The translations under genes were made by a program, and so were the position numbers. From Ignavibacteria bacterium (lineage in GTDB: Bacteria > Bacteroidota > Ignavibacteria > UBA10030 > UBA6906), in contig JAOUDE010000002.1 of assembly GCA_029859455.1 (NCBI GenBank), positions 1 through 29,806 of the forward strand: DNA of 29,806 bases, given 5' to 3'. The notes beneath the pieces were generated by a model, which saw only the letters and a program-made list of their open reading frames with translations, was not told the origin of the DNA and searched no databases. Below, in pieces: positions 15,560-23,449 of the stretch. Each line of letters opens with the position of its first letter. The first letter of the stretch is position 1.

Positions 15560-17179
15560 GTGAACCTTCAATTGCTCTCCCTTTTTGTCGCAATCCTTTC
15601 CATTCCTGTCGTCGCCCGGGCCGGTGAGCCGGACACAACCGCCGTTGACCTGATTATGGAGGAGGGGATGGAACGGTCCCAGGTGATGGATATCCTGAGC
15701 TGGATGACCGATGTCCACGGTCCGCGCCTGACCGGATCCCCCGGATACAAAGAGGCAGCCGGGTGGGCAGTCGACAAACTGACGGAGATGGGACTGTCGA
15801 ACAGTCACCTGGAAGGATGGGGACCGTTCGGCCGGGGGTGGCAGCTCGAACGACACACGGCCCATGTCATTACTCCGCAGCCGTTTCCTTTGGTCTCACT
15901 CCCGAAGGCGTGGTCACCCGGAACAGACGGGAAGATTGAAGGAGATGTCATCCTTGTCGATGTCCCGAATGACAGTGTCCTCCAGACATTCAAGGGCCGG
16001 CTTGGCGGGAAGTTCGTGATGCTGGATCCCGAACGCGCTGTCTCGCCTCATTTCAGCGGGGATGCCGCACGGAGGTCAGAGGAAGAGCTCCTGAGGCTTG
16101 CCAATGCCCAGCCGCCGGAAGACCGTCAATGGAGACGGAGAGAACGGACGGAGGAACAGCAGCAGAAGCGGCTCGCCGACTACCGCCGCCTTTTGATGGC
16201 GGAGGAAGAGGGTGCGCTTGCGCTTCTGGATGTCAGCAGAGGAGACCGCGGCAATATTTTTCTCCAGCAGGCAGGTGTTCCGTCACACCCGGACACACCC
16301 CGGTCAGCCAGAACCCGCGCCTGGCAGGAAGATGCGCCGGACATCCTTCCCCAGGTTTCCCTCACAGCTGAACACTACAACAGAATCGTGCGAATGCTCG
16401 AAAAAGGACAGCGTGTGCGGATGGAGATGGAGACGGAAGTCCGGTTCTTCGAGGTCGATTCCGGATACAACATCATCGCCGAACTTCCGGGCAGCGATCT
16501 TGCGGACCAGGTTGTCATGATCGGAGCCCATTTCGATTCGTGGCATGGCGCCACGGGGGCGACTGACAACGGGGCGGGGTCTGCCATTTGTATGGAAGCA
16601 ATGCGGATCCTGAAAGCGACCGGGCTTCAGCCAAGGAGGACCATCCGGATTGGACTCTGGGGAGGAGAAGAACAGGGCCTGCTTGGGTCGGAAGCATACG
16701 TCAAACGGCACTTCGGCGAACAAACCGGGCCGGATTCCAATAAGGTGACGAAATACAAGATCGAAGCGGAACGTCTCTCGGCGTATTACAATCTTGACAA
16801 CGGCGCGGGGAAGATCCGGGGGGTCTACATGCAGGGGAACGAAGCGGTTCGCCCGTACTTCCGTGAATGGCTGAAACCATTCGAGAGCCTTGGCGCCTCT
16901 ACTCTCTCCATCGCCAATACCGGCTCAACCGATCATGTCGCATTCGACGAGCTGGGCCTCCCCGGGTTTCAGTTTATCCAGGATGGGCTGGAATACTTCT
17001 CGACCACCCACCACTCCACCATGGACTTCTATGACAGGGTTGTTGAGGATGATCTGAAGCAGGCAGCCACTATTCTGGCCCGGTTCGCCTATGAGACCGC
17101 GATGATGGATGAGCGCCTCCCGCGCAAACCGATGAAGAACGTGATGCTGGAATGGGCACCCGAGGTATTTTCAAAGTAG
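15560..17179 (+). CDS. Secreted M28-family zinc aminopeptidase/carboxypeptidase
   Basis: The 539-residue protein has a signal peptide (about 1-21, cleavage near ARA-GE) and a co-catalytic zinc M28 peptidase domain with a PA-like insertion (about 115-265). Zinc ligands and base are intact: H324 in GAHFDSWHGATGATDNGAG with D336, the GGEEQGLLGSEAY block with E370/E371, D413 in YNLDNGAG, and the TTHHSTMD His near 484. The early motif DVHGPRLTGSPGY is typical of this bacterial M28 group. It would trim peptides in the periplasm or outside the cell. The GTG start is supported by AAAGGA seven bases upstream. A broken relative lies at 25695-26342. Confidence 0.93.
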   Translation: MNLQLLSLFVAILSIPVVARAGEPDTTAVDLIMEEGMERSQVMDILSWMTDVHGPRLTGSPGYKEAAGWAVDKLTEMGLSNSHLEGWGPFGRGWQLERHTAHVITPQPFPLVSLPKAWSPGTDGKIEGDVILVDVPNDSVLQTFKGRLGGKFVMLDPERAVSPHFSGDAARRSEEELLRLANAQPPEDRQWRRRERTEEQQQKRLADYRRLLMAEEEGALALLDVSRGDRGNIFLQQAGVPSHPDTPRSARTRAWQEDAPDILPQVSLTAEHYNRIVRMLEKGQRVRMEMETEVRFFEVDSGYNIIAELPGSDLADQVVMIGAHFDSWHGATGATDNGAGSAICMEAMRILKATGLQPRRTIRIGLWGGEEQGLLGSEAYVKRHFGEQTGPDSNKVTKYKIEAERLSAYYNLDNGAGKIRGVYMQGNEAVRPYFREWLKPFESLGASTLSIANTGSTDHVAFDELGLPGFQFIQDGLEYFSTTHHSTMDFYDRVVEDDLKQAATILARFAYETAMMDERLPRKPMKNVMLEWAPEVFSK

Positions 17180-17233
17180 TTCGATCTTTGTCCCGGCCGT
17201 TGTTCCAATCCCCTAACAACGTGGAGGTATGTG

Positions 17234-17746
17234 ATGATTTTTCGCCTAAGCCATATCGCAACAGTTTGCTGCGCCGCACTTCTCTTTTCGCTCCAGCCGA
17301 TGGAGGCAATGGAGAAGAAGATCATTTCAGGAAGCGGCCAGTCGGTCAGACTCTCAACTGTCTACAGCGTCTACCCAGGAGACAGCCCGGACCACGAGGT
17401 GAGGTACACAATCAGACACGACTTGCACACAAGCGGGAACCCTGATTGGAATAATGCACAGTCGATTCTGTACGGCCTGCTCGACCAGATGGGGACCAAC
17501 GGAACGCATACCGGCTACCAGATATACACGCATTCCGACGGCGACCAGAGTTTCACAAAGCATTCCGGCAAACAGAGCCTTCAACCTGCCGGCGGCGGGA
17601 AGATGGAAGTCCATTTCGAAGGTACATTCGAATGGACTGGCGGTACCGGGAAGTTCGAGTATATGAGGGGATCCGGAACCTACAAGGGAAAAATCGATGT
17701 CAACGGAACGGCCACCTATAACTATGAAGGGATCGCCAACTACTGA
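17234..17746 (+). CDS. Small secreted protein of unknown function
   Basis: The 170-residue protein begins with a signal peptide (about 1-25, ending near MEA-ME) and is otherwise rich in Gly, Thr, Tyr and Ser in a pattern expected for a small beta barrel. Towards the end, GTGKFEYMRGSGTYKGKID recalls the allene-oxide-cyclase-barrel or DUF3224 type of secreted protein, but I cannot place it in a family with confidence. I chose the ATG at 17234 because GGAGG lies 6 bases upstream; a GTG directly before it is less likely. It is 54 bases downstream of the M28 peptidase and no promoter is evident between them. Confidence 0.7.
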   Translation: MIFRLSHIATVCCAALLFSLQPMEAMEKKIISGSGQSVRLSTVYSVYPGDSPDHEVRYTIRHDLHTSGNPDWNNAQSILYGLLDQMGTNGTHTGYQIYTHSDGDQSFTKHSGKQSLQPAGGGKMEVHFEGTFEWTGGTGKFEYMRGSGTYKGKIDVNGTATYNYEGIANY

Positions 17747-17812
17747 TTTCGTCGCGGAGTTGCACGGACAGACCGGAAGTAGAGGAACGGTCTCTCAGGA
17801 CCTGAGTCACTG

Positions 17813-18145
17813 ATGCCGTACAGTGAACACCTTGCAGGAAGGGTACGCTCGGCGCTGAAGGGCAAACGGGGGATCACCGAAAAGAAGATGTTCGGCGGCC
17901 TCTCCTTCCTTCACCATGGAAACATGTGTGTCGGCATTATCGGGGATGACCTGATGGTTCGGGTCGGCCCTGCCGCATACAAGGATGCTCTGTCGAAGAC
18001 CGGTGTGCGTCCGATGGATTTCACGGGACGGCCTTTGAACGGCTATGTGTACGTTTCTCCGGCTGCGAGGAGAACCGGAAAAGCTCTCGGGCAATGGGTT
18101 GCGCGCGGACTGGCATTTACTTCGACCCTGAGGAAGAAAGGATGA
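17813..18145 (+). CDS. TfoX/Sxy N-terminal domain protein
   Basis: The 110-residue protein is a stand-alone TfoX N-terminal domain. It has the usual layout: an opening helix (HLAGRVRSALKG), then ITEKKMFGGLSFLHHGNMCVGI, DLMVRVGPAAYKDAL, and a final PMDFTGRPLNGYVYVSP with a C-terminal helix. In Proteobacteria, full-length TfoX/Sxy controls competence, but isolated N-terminal domain proteins are widespread and their function is not known. It heads a run of seven tightly joined genes and overlaps the next by ATGA. The 66 bases before it show no clear promoter. Confidence 0.88.
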   Translation: MPYSEHLAGRVRSALKGKRGITEKKMFGGLSFLHHGNMCVGIIGDDLMVRVGPAAYKDALSKTGVRPMDFTGRPLNGYVYVSPAARRTGKALGQWVARGLAFTSTLRKKG

Positions 18146-19110
18146 AGCTCAGGATTCCTGCGTTGCTCCTCATTCTGGCATCCTGCCTCTTTGCTGCCGC
18201 CTCCGGTCAGGTCGTCGTGCAATACGAAGAACCGGCCGGCGAACCGATCGTTCTGACCGAATCGATATCGATACCGGCCGAACCGCCCGGCTACACCCTG
18301 GTTCTGCCTGATTTGAACAAACCGGTGAATGGACTGATCGTCTTTTTCCACGCGGACCGCGATACGGCAGGAAAAATGTTCCGGCTCTCCCTGCCCTATG
18401 GAATTGCCGTTCTGTTTGTGACGACCGGGAACCGCCTCGAGTTCTTTTTTGACGAGGATCGTCTTCTTCAGATCGAATCGTACATTGCTTCTGTTGTGGA
18501 CCGGAACCGGATTCCGAGAGATCATTTGCTGTTCGCCGGGATGTCCCTCGCCGGAACGCGCGCCGCAAAGTTCACGCGTTTCGCTTCCAGTTCCGTTTCA
18601 AGGCATCAGCTGGTCCCCCGCGCTCTCGTCCTGTGCGATGCCCCGCTTGATTTTGTCCGGTTCTGGAACGAAATGAACAAGGCAAAACAGGTCGGTGCGA
18701 CCCCTGTCACGGCGAATGAAGCCGCATGGGTTACCGGATACCTGGAGAAAAACCTCGGCGGCACGCCGACCGAAGTACCCGGCAGGTATGAAGCGTATTC
18801 GCCGTATTTCCATGGACCGCCCGCCGGGGATGGACTCGAGGATTTCTGCGATATCGACATCCGGGCCTATGCCGAACCTGATGTTCTCTGGTGGATGAGC
18901 ACCAGAAAGAAGGACTACTACGCAATGAACGCGATCGATATGGCCGGACTTATCAACGATCTGTCCATCCTGAATTGCGAAAGAGCAGAGCTCATTGTCA
19001 CAACCGACAAAGGGTACCTCCCCGACGGAACCCGCCACCCCCATTCATGGAGCATTGTGGATGAATCGGAACTGGTGGACTGGTTTGCTGCTCTTCCTGT
19101 TGTCCGGTGA
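18142..19110 (+). CDS. Secreted alpha/beta-hydrolase-like protein
   Basis: The 322-residue protein has a signal sequence (residues 1-22). L-A-S-C at 12-15 could be a lipobox, so it is either a lipoprotein or cleaved by signal peptidase I near A-S-G-Q. The mature part reads as an alpha/beta hydrolase: a strand LIVFFHAD, a nucleophile elbow FAGMSLAGTR with S135, and RHPHSW with H301 close to the C terminus as the likely catalytic His. This is the layout of secreted esterases or peptidase-like hydrolases, but no substrate can be given. The start ATG at 18142 overlaps the TfoX stop (ATGA) and has AGGAAGAAAGG directly upstream. It is co-transcribed with the DoxX gene 3 bases downstream. Confidence 0.75.
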   Translation: MKLRIPALLLILASCLFAAASGQVVVQYEEPAGEPIVLTESISIPAEPPGYTLVLPDLNKPVNGLIVFFHADRDTAGKMFRLSLPYGIAVLFVTTGNRLEFFFDEDRLLQIESYIASVVDRNRIPRDHLLFAGMSLAGTRAAKFTRFASSSVSRHQLVPRALVLCDAPLDFVRFWNEMNKAKQVGATPVTANEAAWVTGYLEKNLGGTPTEVPGRYEAYSPYFHGPPAGDGLEDFCDIDIRAYAEPDVLWWMSTRKKDYYAMNAIDMAGLINDLSILNCERAELIVTTDKGYLPDGTRHPHSWSIVDESELVDWFAALPVVR

Positions 19111-19113
19111 CCA

Positions 19114-19596
19114 ATGGTTCCTTTGTTTCTGCTTCTCGGATCGACGGTATTGTTCCGGCTCGCCGGGTTCTTCGGAGTCGGAAGATATCGTGACTTCACC
19201 GGGTGTCTTGCGGCTGGTCTCGCGGTCATGTTCCTGTTTACCGGCATTGCACATTTTACGGCTCTGCAGGAAGATTACCTTCGGATGATTCCGTTTGAAT
19301 TCTTCAGGTCCGTGACCACAGTGTATATTACCGGAAGTTTTGAAATGGCAGGGGCGATCGGACTCGTGTTCCGGAAGACACGTTTCATCGCCGGGATCCT
19401 TCTGATCCTGTTCCTCGTGGCGGTGCTCCCGGCAAACATCCGTGCATCGTTCACTCAGATTTCCTTTAATGACAATCCGCCCACAGACCTTTGGTTGCGC
19501 ATCGCGATCCAGTTGATATTCATTACCGCTCTGATTCTGGCAATCAGGCGCCCCGCGGGATCATCGGCTGATGGAACGAAGGAGGAACCATGCTGA
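19114..19596 (+). CDS. DoxX-like integral membrane protein
   Basis: The 160-residue protein has four membrane segments, at about 1-18, 30-50, 68-88 (with SFEMAGAIGLVF) and 93-110, with another near 128-145. The block LFTGIAHFTALQEDYLRMIP, then GSFEMAGAIGLV and LLILFLVAVLPANI, matches the DoxX/MauE-like family. Members are often linked to thiol or quinone redox chemistry, but this subgroup has no defined role. A thioredoxin-fold secreted protein is encoded two genes downstream, which would suit a redox link. It overlaps the next gene by 7 bases. Confidence 0.82.
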   Translation: MVPLFLLLGSTVLFRLAGFFGVGRYRDFTGCLAAGLAVMFLFTGIAHFTALQEDYLRMIPFEFFRSVTTVYITGSFEMAGAIGLVFRKTRFIAGILLILFLVAVLPANIRASFTQISFNDNPPTDLWLRIAIQLIFITALILAIRRPAGSSADGTKEEPC

Positions 19597-19862
19597 AACA
19601 GTACCTGACCTTCCGGAAGATGCTCTCCCCCACTCTGCTCAGAGTCATGTTCTGGCCGGCCTCTGCCGCGTGCATTTATTTCAGTATCGCCCTGATCCGG
19701 GATGGATACGCGATCGGCTGGGTCCCGCTCATCATCGGGACGATCTTCGTTCGCGTTCTGTTCGAGGGGATGATCCTGTTTTTTTCAATCCACGAACATT
19801 TGAGCGACTTCCATACAGCGCTGGCCGACGGGCAACGATCCGTGAAAGGAGCAGGATCCTGA
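19590..19862 (+). CDS. DUF4282 small membrane protein
   Basis: The 90-residue protein begins with YLTFRKMLSPTLLRVMFW, the usual DUF4282 opening in which an F-R-K-M element precedes the first membrane segment. Two membrane segments follow at about 21-37 and 42-65, and the second ends in the characteristic R-V-L-F-E-G-M-I-L-F-F-S-I-H-E-H-L. The family is small, widespread and of unknown function. The ATG overlaps the DoxX stop by 7 bases and the stop codon overlaps the presumed CTG start of the next gene. Confidence 0.75.
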   Translation: MLKQYLTFRKMLSPTLLRVMFWPASAACIYFSIALIRDGYAIGWVPLIIGTIFVRVLFEGMILFFSIHEHLSDFHTALADGQRSVKGAGS

Positions 19863-20413
19863 GTCGTCAACAGAAGCTGATCCGCACATCTCTGGGCTGC
19901 CTTCTCCTCATGATCCTTCCCGGAGGATTCTCCAGGGGCCAGGAATCCCGTCTGATTCAGTTTGAACTCGAAGATCAGTTCGGCCGTCTCTACACCGAAC
20001 AGAACTGGAACGACAGTATCCTGGTGATCATTGGGGCCGACCGCGGCGGGTCGGAATTCACCGGCCGATGGGGGAAAGCTCTGCTCGATTCGATCGGCAC
20101 ATCGGTCGCCGGAACACCTGTCAGCTACGTCGGCCTTTCCGATCTGGACGCCGTTCCGTTTTTCATGACCGGTCTGGTCCGGAGCAAATTCCCCGACGAT
20201 CCGGATGAATGGGTGCTGATGGATTGGGACGGCGAATTCCCGGACGCATACCACTTCACGGAAGGAGCAACGAACATTCTTGTCTTCAATTTGAAACGGG
20301 AGCTGATTCACCGAACAGCCGGCAGGGAGATTGAGAGCGGTACTCTGGACAGGCTGATCCAATCGATTCGCTCGGCAGCGGGGCAGAAACCGGAGTCGCC
20401 GACCGATGGATGA
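19859..20413 (+). CDS. Secreted thioredoxin-fold (YtfJ-like) protein with probable CTG start
   Basis: The likely reading frame is 184 residues. No ATG, GTG or TTG lies near the frame's natural beginning, but a CTG at 19859 overlaps the DUF4282 stop as CTGA and has AAAGGAG 7 bases upstream. From there a clean signal peptide follows (SRQQKLIRTSLGCLLLMIL, cleavage near F-S-R-G-Q). The mature part, FELEDQFGRLYTEQNW, VIIGADRGG, SYVGLSDLDAVPFFM and a late N-I-L-V-F-N-L-K-R-E, resembles periplasmic thioredoxin-like proteins of the YtfJ type, but it has no CxxC pair, so a direct disulfide role is not supported. It overlaps the methyltransferase gene by 8 bases. Confidence 0.65.
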   Translation: MSRQQKLIRTSLGCLLLMILPGGFSRGQESRLIQFELEDQFGRLYTEQNWNDSILVIIGADRGGSEFTGRWGKALLDSIGTSVAGTPVSYVGLSDLDAVPFFMTGLVRSKFPDDPDEWVLMDWDGEFPDAYHFTEGATNILVFNLKRELIHRTAGREIESGTLDRLIQSIRSAAGQKPESPTDG

Positions 20414-21065
20414 ACTGTACCATGAAAAATCGGACGGATACTACCGGGCCGAACGTAATGAAATTGTCTCACTGATCCCTGCCGGAATCGAGCGGATGCT
20501 GGATGTCGGATGTGCTGCAGGGGACACCGCCGCGGAGGCAAAACGAACACGCGGTGTCCGCCATGTTGTCGGGATTGAGTATGTTCCGGCGGTGGCAGAG
20601 AAAGCGCGTTCCCGGATCGACGAGGTGATCACCGGCGACATCGAAGGACTCAACCTGAATTTCCGCGAGTCATCGTTTGACTGCATCCTGTGCGCTGATG
20701 TCATCGAACACACGAAGGACCCCTGGGCGGTCCTTCGGAAGCTGAGGGCTTTCCTGAGGGAGGACGGAATCTTGATCGCCAGCATTCCGAACTTCCGGCA
20801 CCTGCATCCGATCCTGAAGATCATCTTCGACCGGTTCGAGTATATGGAATCGGGAATCCTGGATAAGACCCACCTCAGGATCTTCACACCTCACACAATG
20901 CGAACGATGTTCGAAGGATGTGGGTTCCGGATCCTGAAGGTGCAACGGACATACAGTTCCCGCTGGATGTTCCGTCTGGCACGCTACGCAACCCTCGGAC
21001 TTCTTGCACCTTTCACCGTGTACCAGTACATCTTTGTACTCACCAGAGATGAGAGCAAGTCATGA
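20406..21065 (+). CDS. Class I SAM-dependent methyltransferase
   Basis: The 219-residue protein has a Rossmann methyltransferase core. Motif I is MLDVGCAAGDT (31-41), the acidic strand end is VVGIEYVPAVAEKA (about 54-67), GDIEGLNL marks motif II, and DCILCADVIEHTKDPWAVLRKLRAFLREDG covers motifs III and IV. The C-terminal part (HLRIFTPHTMRTMFEGCGFRI) matches methyltransferases often found with glycosyltransferases in surface-polysaccharide loci. The substrate cannot be inferred from this locus. It overlaps both neighbours, by 8 bases upstream and as ATGA downstream. Confidence 0.88.
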   Translation: MDELYHEKSDGYYRAERNEIVSLIPAGIERMLDVGCAAGDTAAEAKRTRGVRHVVGIEYVPAVAEKARSRIDEVITGDIEGLNLNFRESSFDCILCADVIEHTKDPWAVLRKLRAFLREDGILIASIPNFRHLHPILKIIFDRFEYMESGILDKTHLRIFTPHTMRTMFEGCGFRILKVQRTYSSRWMFRLARYATLGLLAPFTVYQYIFVLTRDESKS

Positions 21066-21808
21066 CTCGCACGACAATTCTGATACTCCTGTTCGTCCTG
21101 TGTTCCGTTTCCGTGCGTTCACAGGAATTCGGTCCGCTGACCTTCGCCTGCCCACCATGTGGCTGCGAAGGAGACACGCTCCGGGAACCGCATGAGGGAG
21201 CATGTCCGCACTGCGGAATGCCGCTGGTCGGGAAATCTCCCTTGCAGAACGTGGTGTTCCTGATCTACGATGGAATGCAACTGGCAGATTTTTCAGGAAT
21301 CTTCAGCGTCTTCGAAGGGTCCAGGAGCTTCAATCTGGCGACGGTCGGGAAGAGTTCCGCCCCGGTGCACACATATATCGGTGAAGTGGCAATCACGCCC
21401 GGTTACTCCTTTGCCACCTGTCCGAAGGCGGATATCCTGATCATCCCCGGGGGCGGGGTTGGTCCTCAGCTCCGGGATCCTGAAGTCATGGAGTGGGTTG
21501 TTGATCAGGCGAACAATGCTTCGCTGGTTGTTTCGGTTTGTACCGGCGCGTTCATCCTTGCAAAGACAGGTTTGATCGATGGCCTTAAGACAACAATTCT
21601 CGATGATGACCGGGCCCAGCTTGAGCGGGCGGCTCCGGATGTAACCGTCGTTCCCTCTGTGAGATTTGTTGATAACGGCAAATTCCTGAGTGCGGCAGGA
21701 CCCCTCTCCGGCATCGATACCGGATTGCATATGCTCACGCGGATCTTCGGGAATGCGGAACGTGCGGAAGAAGTGGCGCGGTATCTCGACTATCCGATCC
21801 GGGAATAG
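21062..21808 (+). CDS. Secreted DJ-1/PfpI-family protein with N-terminal Cys-rich metal-binding-like segment
   Basis: The 248-residue protein has a signal peptide (about 1-20, V-R-S-Q-E), then a short Cys-rich segment with C30, C33, C35, C48 and C51. Its second half, A-C-P-H-C-G-M-P-L-V, resembles the heavy-metal-binding C-P-x-C-G-M element of copper and heavy-metal transport proteins. A DJ-1/PfpI (glutamine amidotransferase-like) domain follows from about 61, with LIYDGMQLADFSG and the nucleophile C160 in VVSVCTGAFILAKTGLIDG. The position that usually carries a His after the nucleophile region reads TTILDDD, so typical isonitrile hydratase or protease chemistry is doubtful. It ends the overlapping seven-gene unit and faces the arsenic operon tail to tail across 34 bases. 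Confidence 0.85.
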   Translation: MTRTTILILLFVLCSVSVRSQEFGPLTFACPPCGCEGDTLREPHEGACPHCGMPLVGKSPLQNVVFLIYDGMQLADFSGIFSVFEGSRSFNLATVGKSSAPVHTYIGEVAITPGYSFATCPKADILIIPGGGVGPQLRDPEVMEWVVDQANNASLVVSVCTGAFILAKTGLIDGLKTTILDDDRAQLERAAPDVTVVPSVRFVDNGKFLSAAGPLSGIDTGLHMLTRIFGNAERAEEVARYLDYPIRE

Positions 21809-21842
21809 GCGGACATGTGGTGCTGCTGAAACCGCTGGTCTT

Positions 21843-22268
21843 TCAAGCCGGGCGCAGTTCTTTCTCATGGAACTTACGGAATTCCTCAGCGATCAGATCT
21901 CTTGCCGACCGGAAGGCATCCATGATCTCCGTCTCGTTCCCGACGGCGTGAGTCGGATCTTCGAATCCCATATGGAGCCGCCGGCCGACATTGCCGGAAA
22001 ACGCCGGGCATGTTTCGCGTGCCTCGTCACACACGGTAATGACATAGTCGAACGTCTGTGCCAGAAACAGGTCGGTTGACTTCGGCGTCTGTGCCCCGAT
22101 ATCGATCCCCCGCTCCTTCATAACGGCAATGGCCCGGGGATTGACACTGGCCGCCGGTTCCGTCCCGGCGGAATACACTGCGACATCCCCCCCGAACGAC
22201 CGCAGCCACCCTTCCGCCATCTGCGACCGGCAGGAATTCCCTGTGCAGATAATCAGTACCCGTTTCAC
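21843..22268 (-). CDS. arsC: Thioredoxin-coupled arsenate reductase
   Basis: The 141-residue protein is a low-molecular-weight phosphatase-type ArsC, which reduces arsenate to arsenite with electrons from thioredoxin. The P-loop is CTGNSCRSQ with catalytic C8 and C13, and C80 and C87 (VCDEARETCP) complete the Cys relay known from the S. aureus enzyme (C10, C82, C89). I chose the GTG at 22268: it overlaps the stop of the preceding gene as GTGA, has GGAGAAG eight bases upstream, and gives the usual start V-K-R-V-L-I-I-C. It is the last gene of arsR-arsM-arsN2-arsC. Confidence 0.95.
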   Translation of the reverse strand: MKRVLIICTGNSCRSQMAEGWLRSFGGDVAVYSAGTEPAASVNPRAIAVMKERGIDIGAQTPKSTDLFLAQTFDYVITVCDEARETCPAFSGNVGRRLHMGFEDPTHAVGNETEIMDAFRSARDLIAEEFRKFHEKELRPA

Positions 22269-22696
22269 AGGATCTTCTCCATGCAGACTGCATGTGAGGG
22301 ACACGCATCCGTGAACTCCACCGATCGGGTCACCGGACCGTCCAGGGTACTCCGGTCAATCGTACGGAACCCTTTCCGCGCAAAATATTGTTCTGCTGTA
22401 TTGGTCAGCAGAACGAGTTTCTTTACACCGGTTGCCCTGGCAGAACGGAGAAGCGTGTCCACGAGTTTCGATCCGATTCGTTTCCCCTGCTTCGATCGAT
22501 CCACCACGGCCGACCGGAGAAGGCCTGTTTCTTCGTACCGTTCAAGGCCGATCGCGCCGATCACCGAACCGTCTTCCTCCGCAACGAAGAAGTCCCGGAG
22601 GTGCTCCTTTACCCCCAGAACCGGCAGTTCATTCCGGGTAAGCAAATGGCAAACCACATCCAGATCGTGATCAAGGGCGGGCCGGACCGTCACCAT
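22265..22696 (-). CDS. arsN2: ArsN2-type GNAT N-acetyltransferase
   Basis: The 143-residue protein is a GNAT acetyltransferase. The fold markers are an early T-V-R-P-A-L-D-H-D-L-D, the core GLLRSAVVDRSKQGKRIGSKLVDTLL (acetyl-CoA loop near 68-75), VLLTNTAEQYFARKGF, and the end C-P-S-H-A-V-C-M-E-K. The L-L-R-S and C-P-x-x-A-V-x-M blocks match the arsenic-linked ArsN2 group. Related ArsN1 enzymes acetylate the organoarsenical antibiotic arsinothricin; the ArsN2 substrate is not settled. The ATG at 22696 overlaps the arsM stop (TGATG). A longer version with 55 extra residues is just arsM sequence in another frame. Its place between arsM and arsC supports the call. Confidence 0.82.
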   Translation of the reverse strand: MVTVRPALDHDLDVVCHLLTRNELPVLGVKEHLRDFFVAEEDGSVIGAIGLERYEETGLLRSAVVDRSKQGKRIGSKLVDTLLRSARATGVKKLVLLTNTAEQYFARKGFRTIDRSTLDGPVTRSVEFTDACPSHAVCMEKIL

Positions 22697-23445
22697 CACA
22701 AGCCTTCCCCTCTCACCCCGGTTACTGTGACGCTGTATACCGAAAACGGAAGGGTGCCCGGATCTGATGTTCGTTTTTCCGTGAGCACACGGACATCCCC
22801 GAATCCCGCTTTCTGAATCGTCTCGAGATACGCTGCCTTGTCCATCGCTCCCGCCACACATCCTGACCAGAGAAACGGATCTTCCCTGTAGAGATCCGGA
22901 ATTGTCCCATCAGTAACGATATCGGAGATGACGAATGCACCTCCTTCGCGGAGGACCCGATGAATCTCACGGAACGCTTTCTCCTTGTCCGGGACAAGAT
23001 TGATAACGCAGTTGCTGATGACACGGTCCACCGATCGGGCCGGAAGAGGAATATTTTCGATCTCCCCTTTCAGAAACACCGTATTCCAGAGACCGAGTTT
23101 CTTACGGTTCGTTTCTGCACGTTCCAGCATTTCATCCGTCATGTCGAGTCCGATTACACGACCTGTGGATCCCACCTGTTTGGCTGAAAGAAATACGTCG
23201 ATCCCTCCTCCGGCACCGAGGTCGAGAACGGTCATCCCTTCTTCGATTCCTGAAAAGCGAACAGGGTCACCGCAGCCGAGTCCCTGATTCGTGGTTTCAA
23301 CAACATCCTGATCATGGCCCTCATAGGCCGGCCGGCCGGGGGTCTCGAGCTCAGCCACATCATCCTGGCCACAACATGTCGGCCCGCAACATGAGCCTTC
23401 GGTTTTCGCGATTGATCCGTATCGTTCCCGGATTTCGGTTTTCAT
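22696..23445 (-). CDS. arsM: Arsenite S-adenosylmethionine methyltransferase
   Basis: The 249-residue protein methylates As(III), producing less retained or volatile methylarsenicals. The opening REIRYG-type segment, GLGCGDPV with C58, the SAM loop VLDLGAGGGIDVFLSA (73-88), GLDMTDEML, SNCVINLVPDKEK with C146, and SGCVAGAMDK with C196 supply the three conserved arsenite-binding cysteines of ArsM. An additional Cys pair cluster, SCCGPTCCG at 18-26, lies near the N terminus as in many bacterial ArsM proteins. I start at the ATG at 23445, which has GGAGG 8 bases upstream; an ATG at 23460 would add five residues and overlap arsR. It is the second gene of the operon. Confidence 0.95.
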   Translation of the reverse strand: MKTEIRERYGSIAKTEGSCCGPTCCGQDDVAELETPGRPAYEGHDQDVVETTNQGLGCGDPVRFSGIEEGMTVLDLGAGGGIDVFLSAKQVGSTGRVIGLDMTDEMLERAETNRKKLGLWNTVFLKGEIENIPLPARSVDRVISNCVINLVPDKEKAFREIHRVLREGGAFVISDIVTDGTIPDLYREDPFLWSGCVAGAMDKAAYLETIQKAGFGDVRVLTEKRTSDPGTLPFSVYSVTVTGVRGEGL

Positions 23446-23449
23446 CCTG

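Noticed and set aside
19571..19858. An ATG-started 280-residue form of the thioredoxin-fold protein.
   Set aside because: The first 96 residues are an Arg- and His-rich shadow of the DUF4282 gene, and the signal peptide would be internal.
22697..22861. A 55-residue N-terminal extension of the acetyltransferase.
   Set aside because: It is arsM sequence read in another frame; the ATG at 22696 gives the normal family start.
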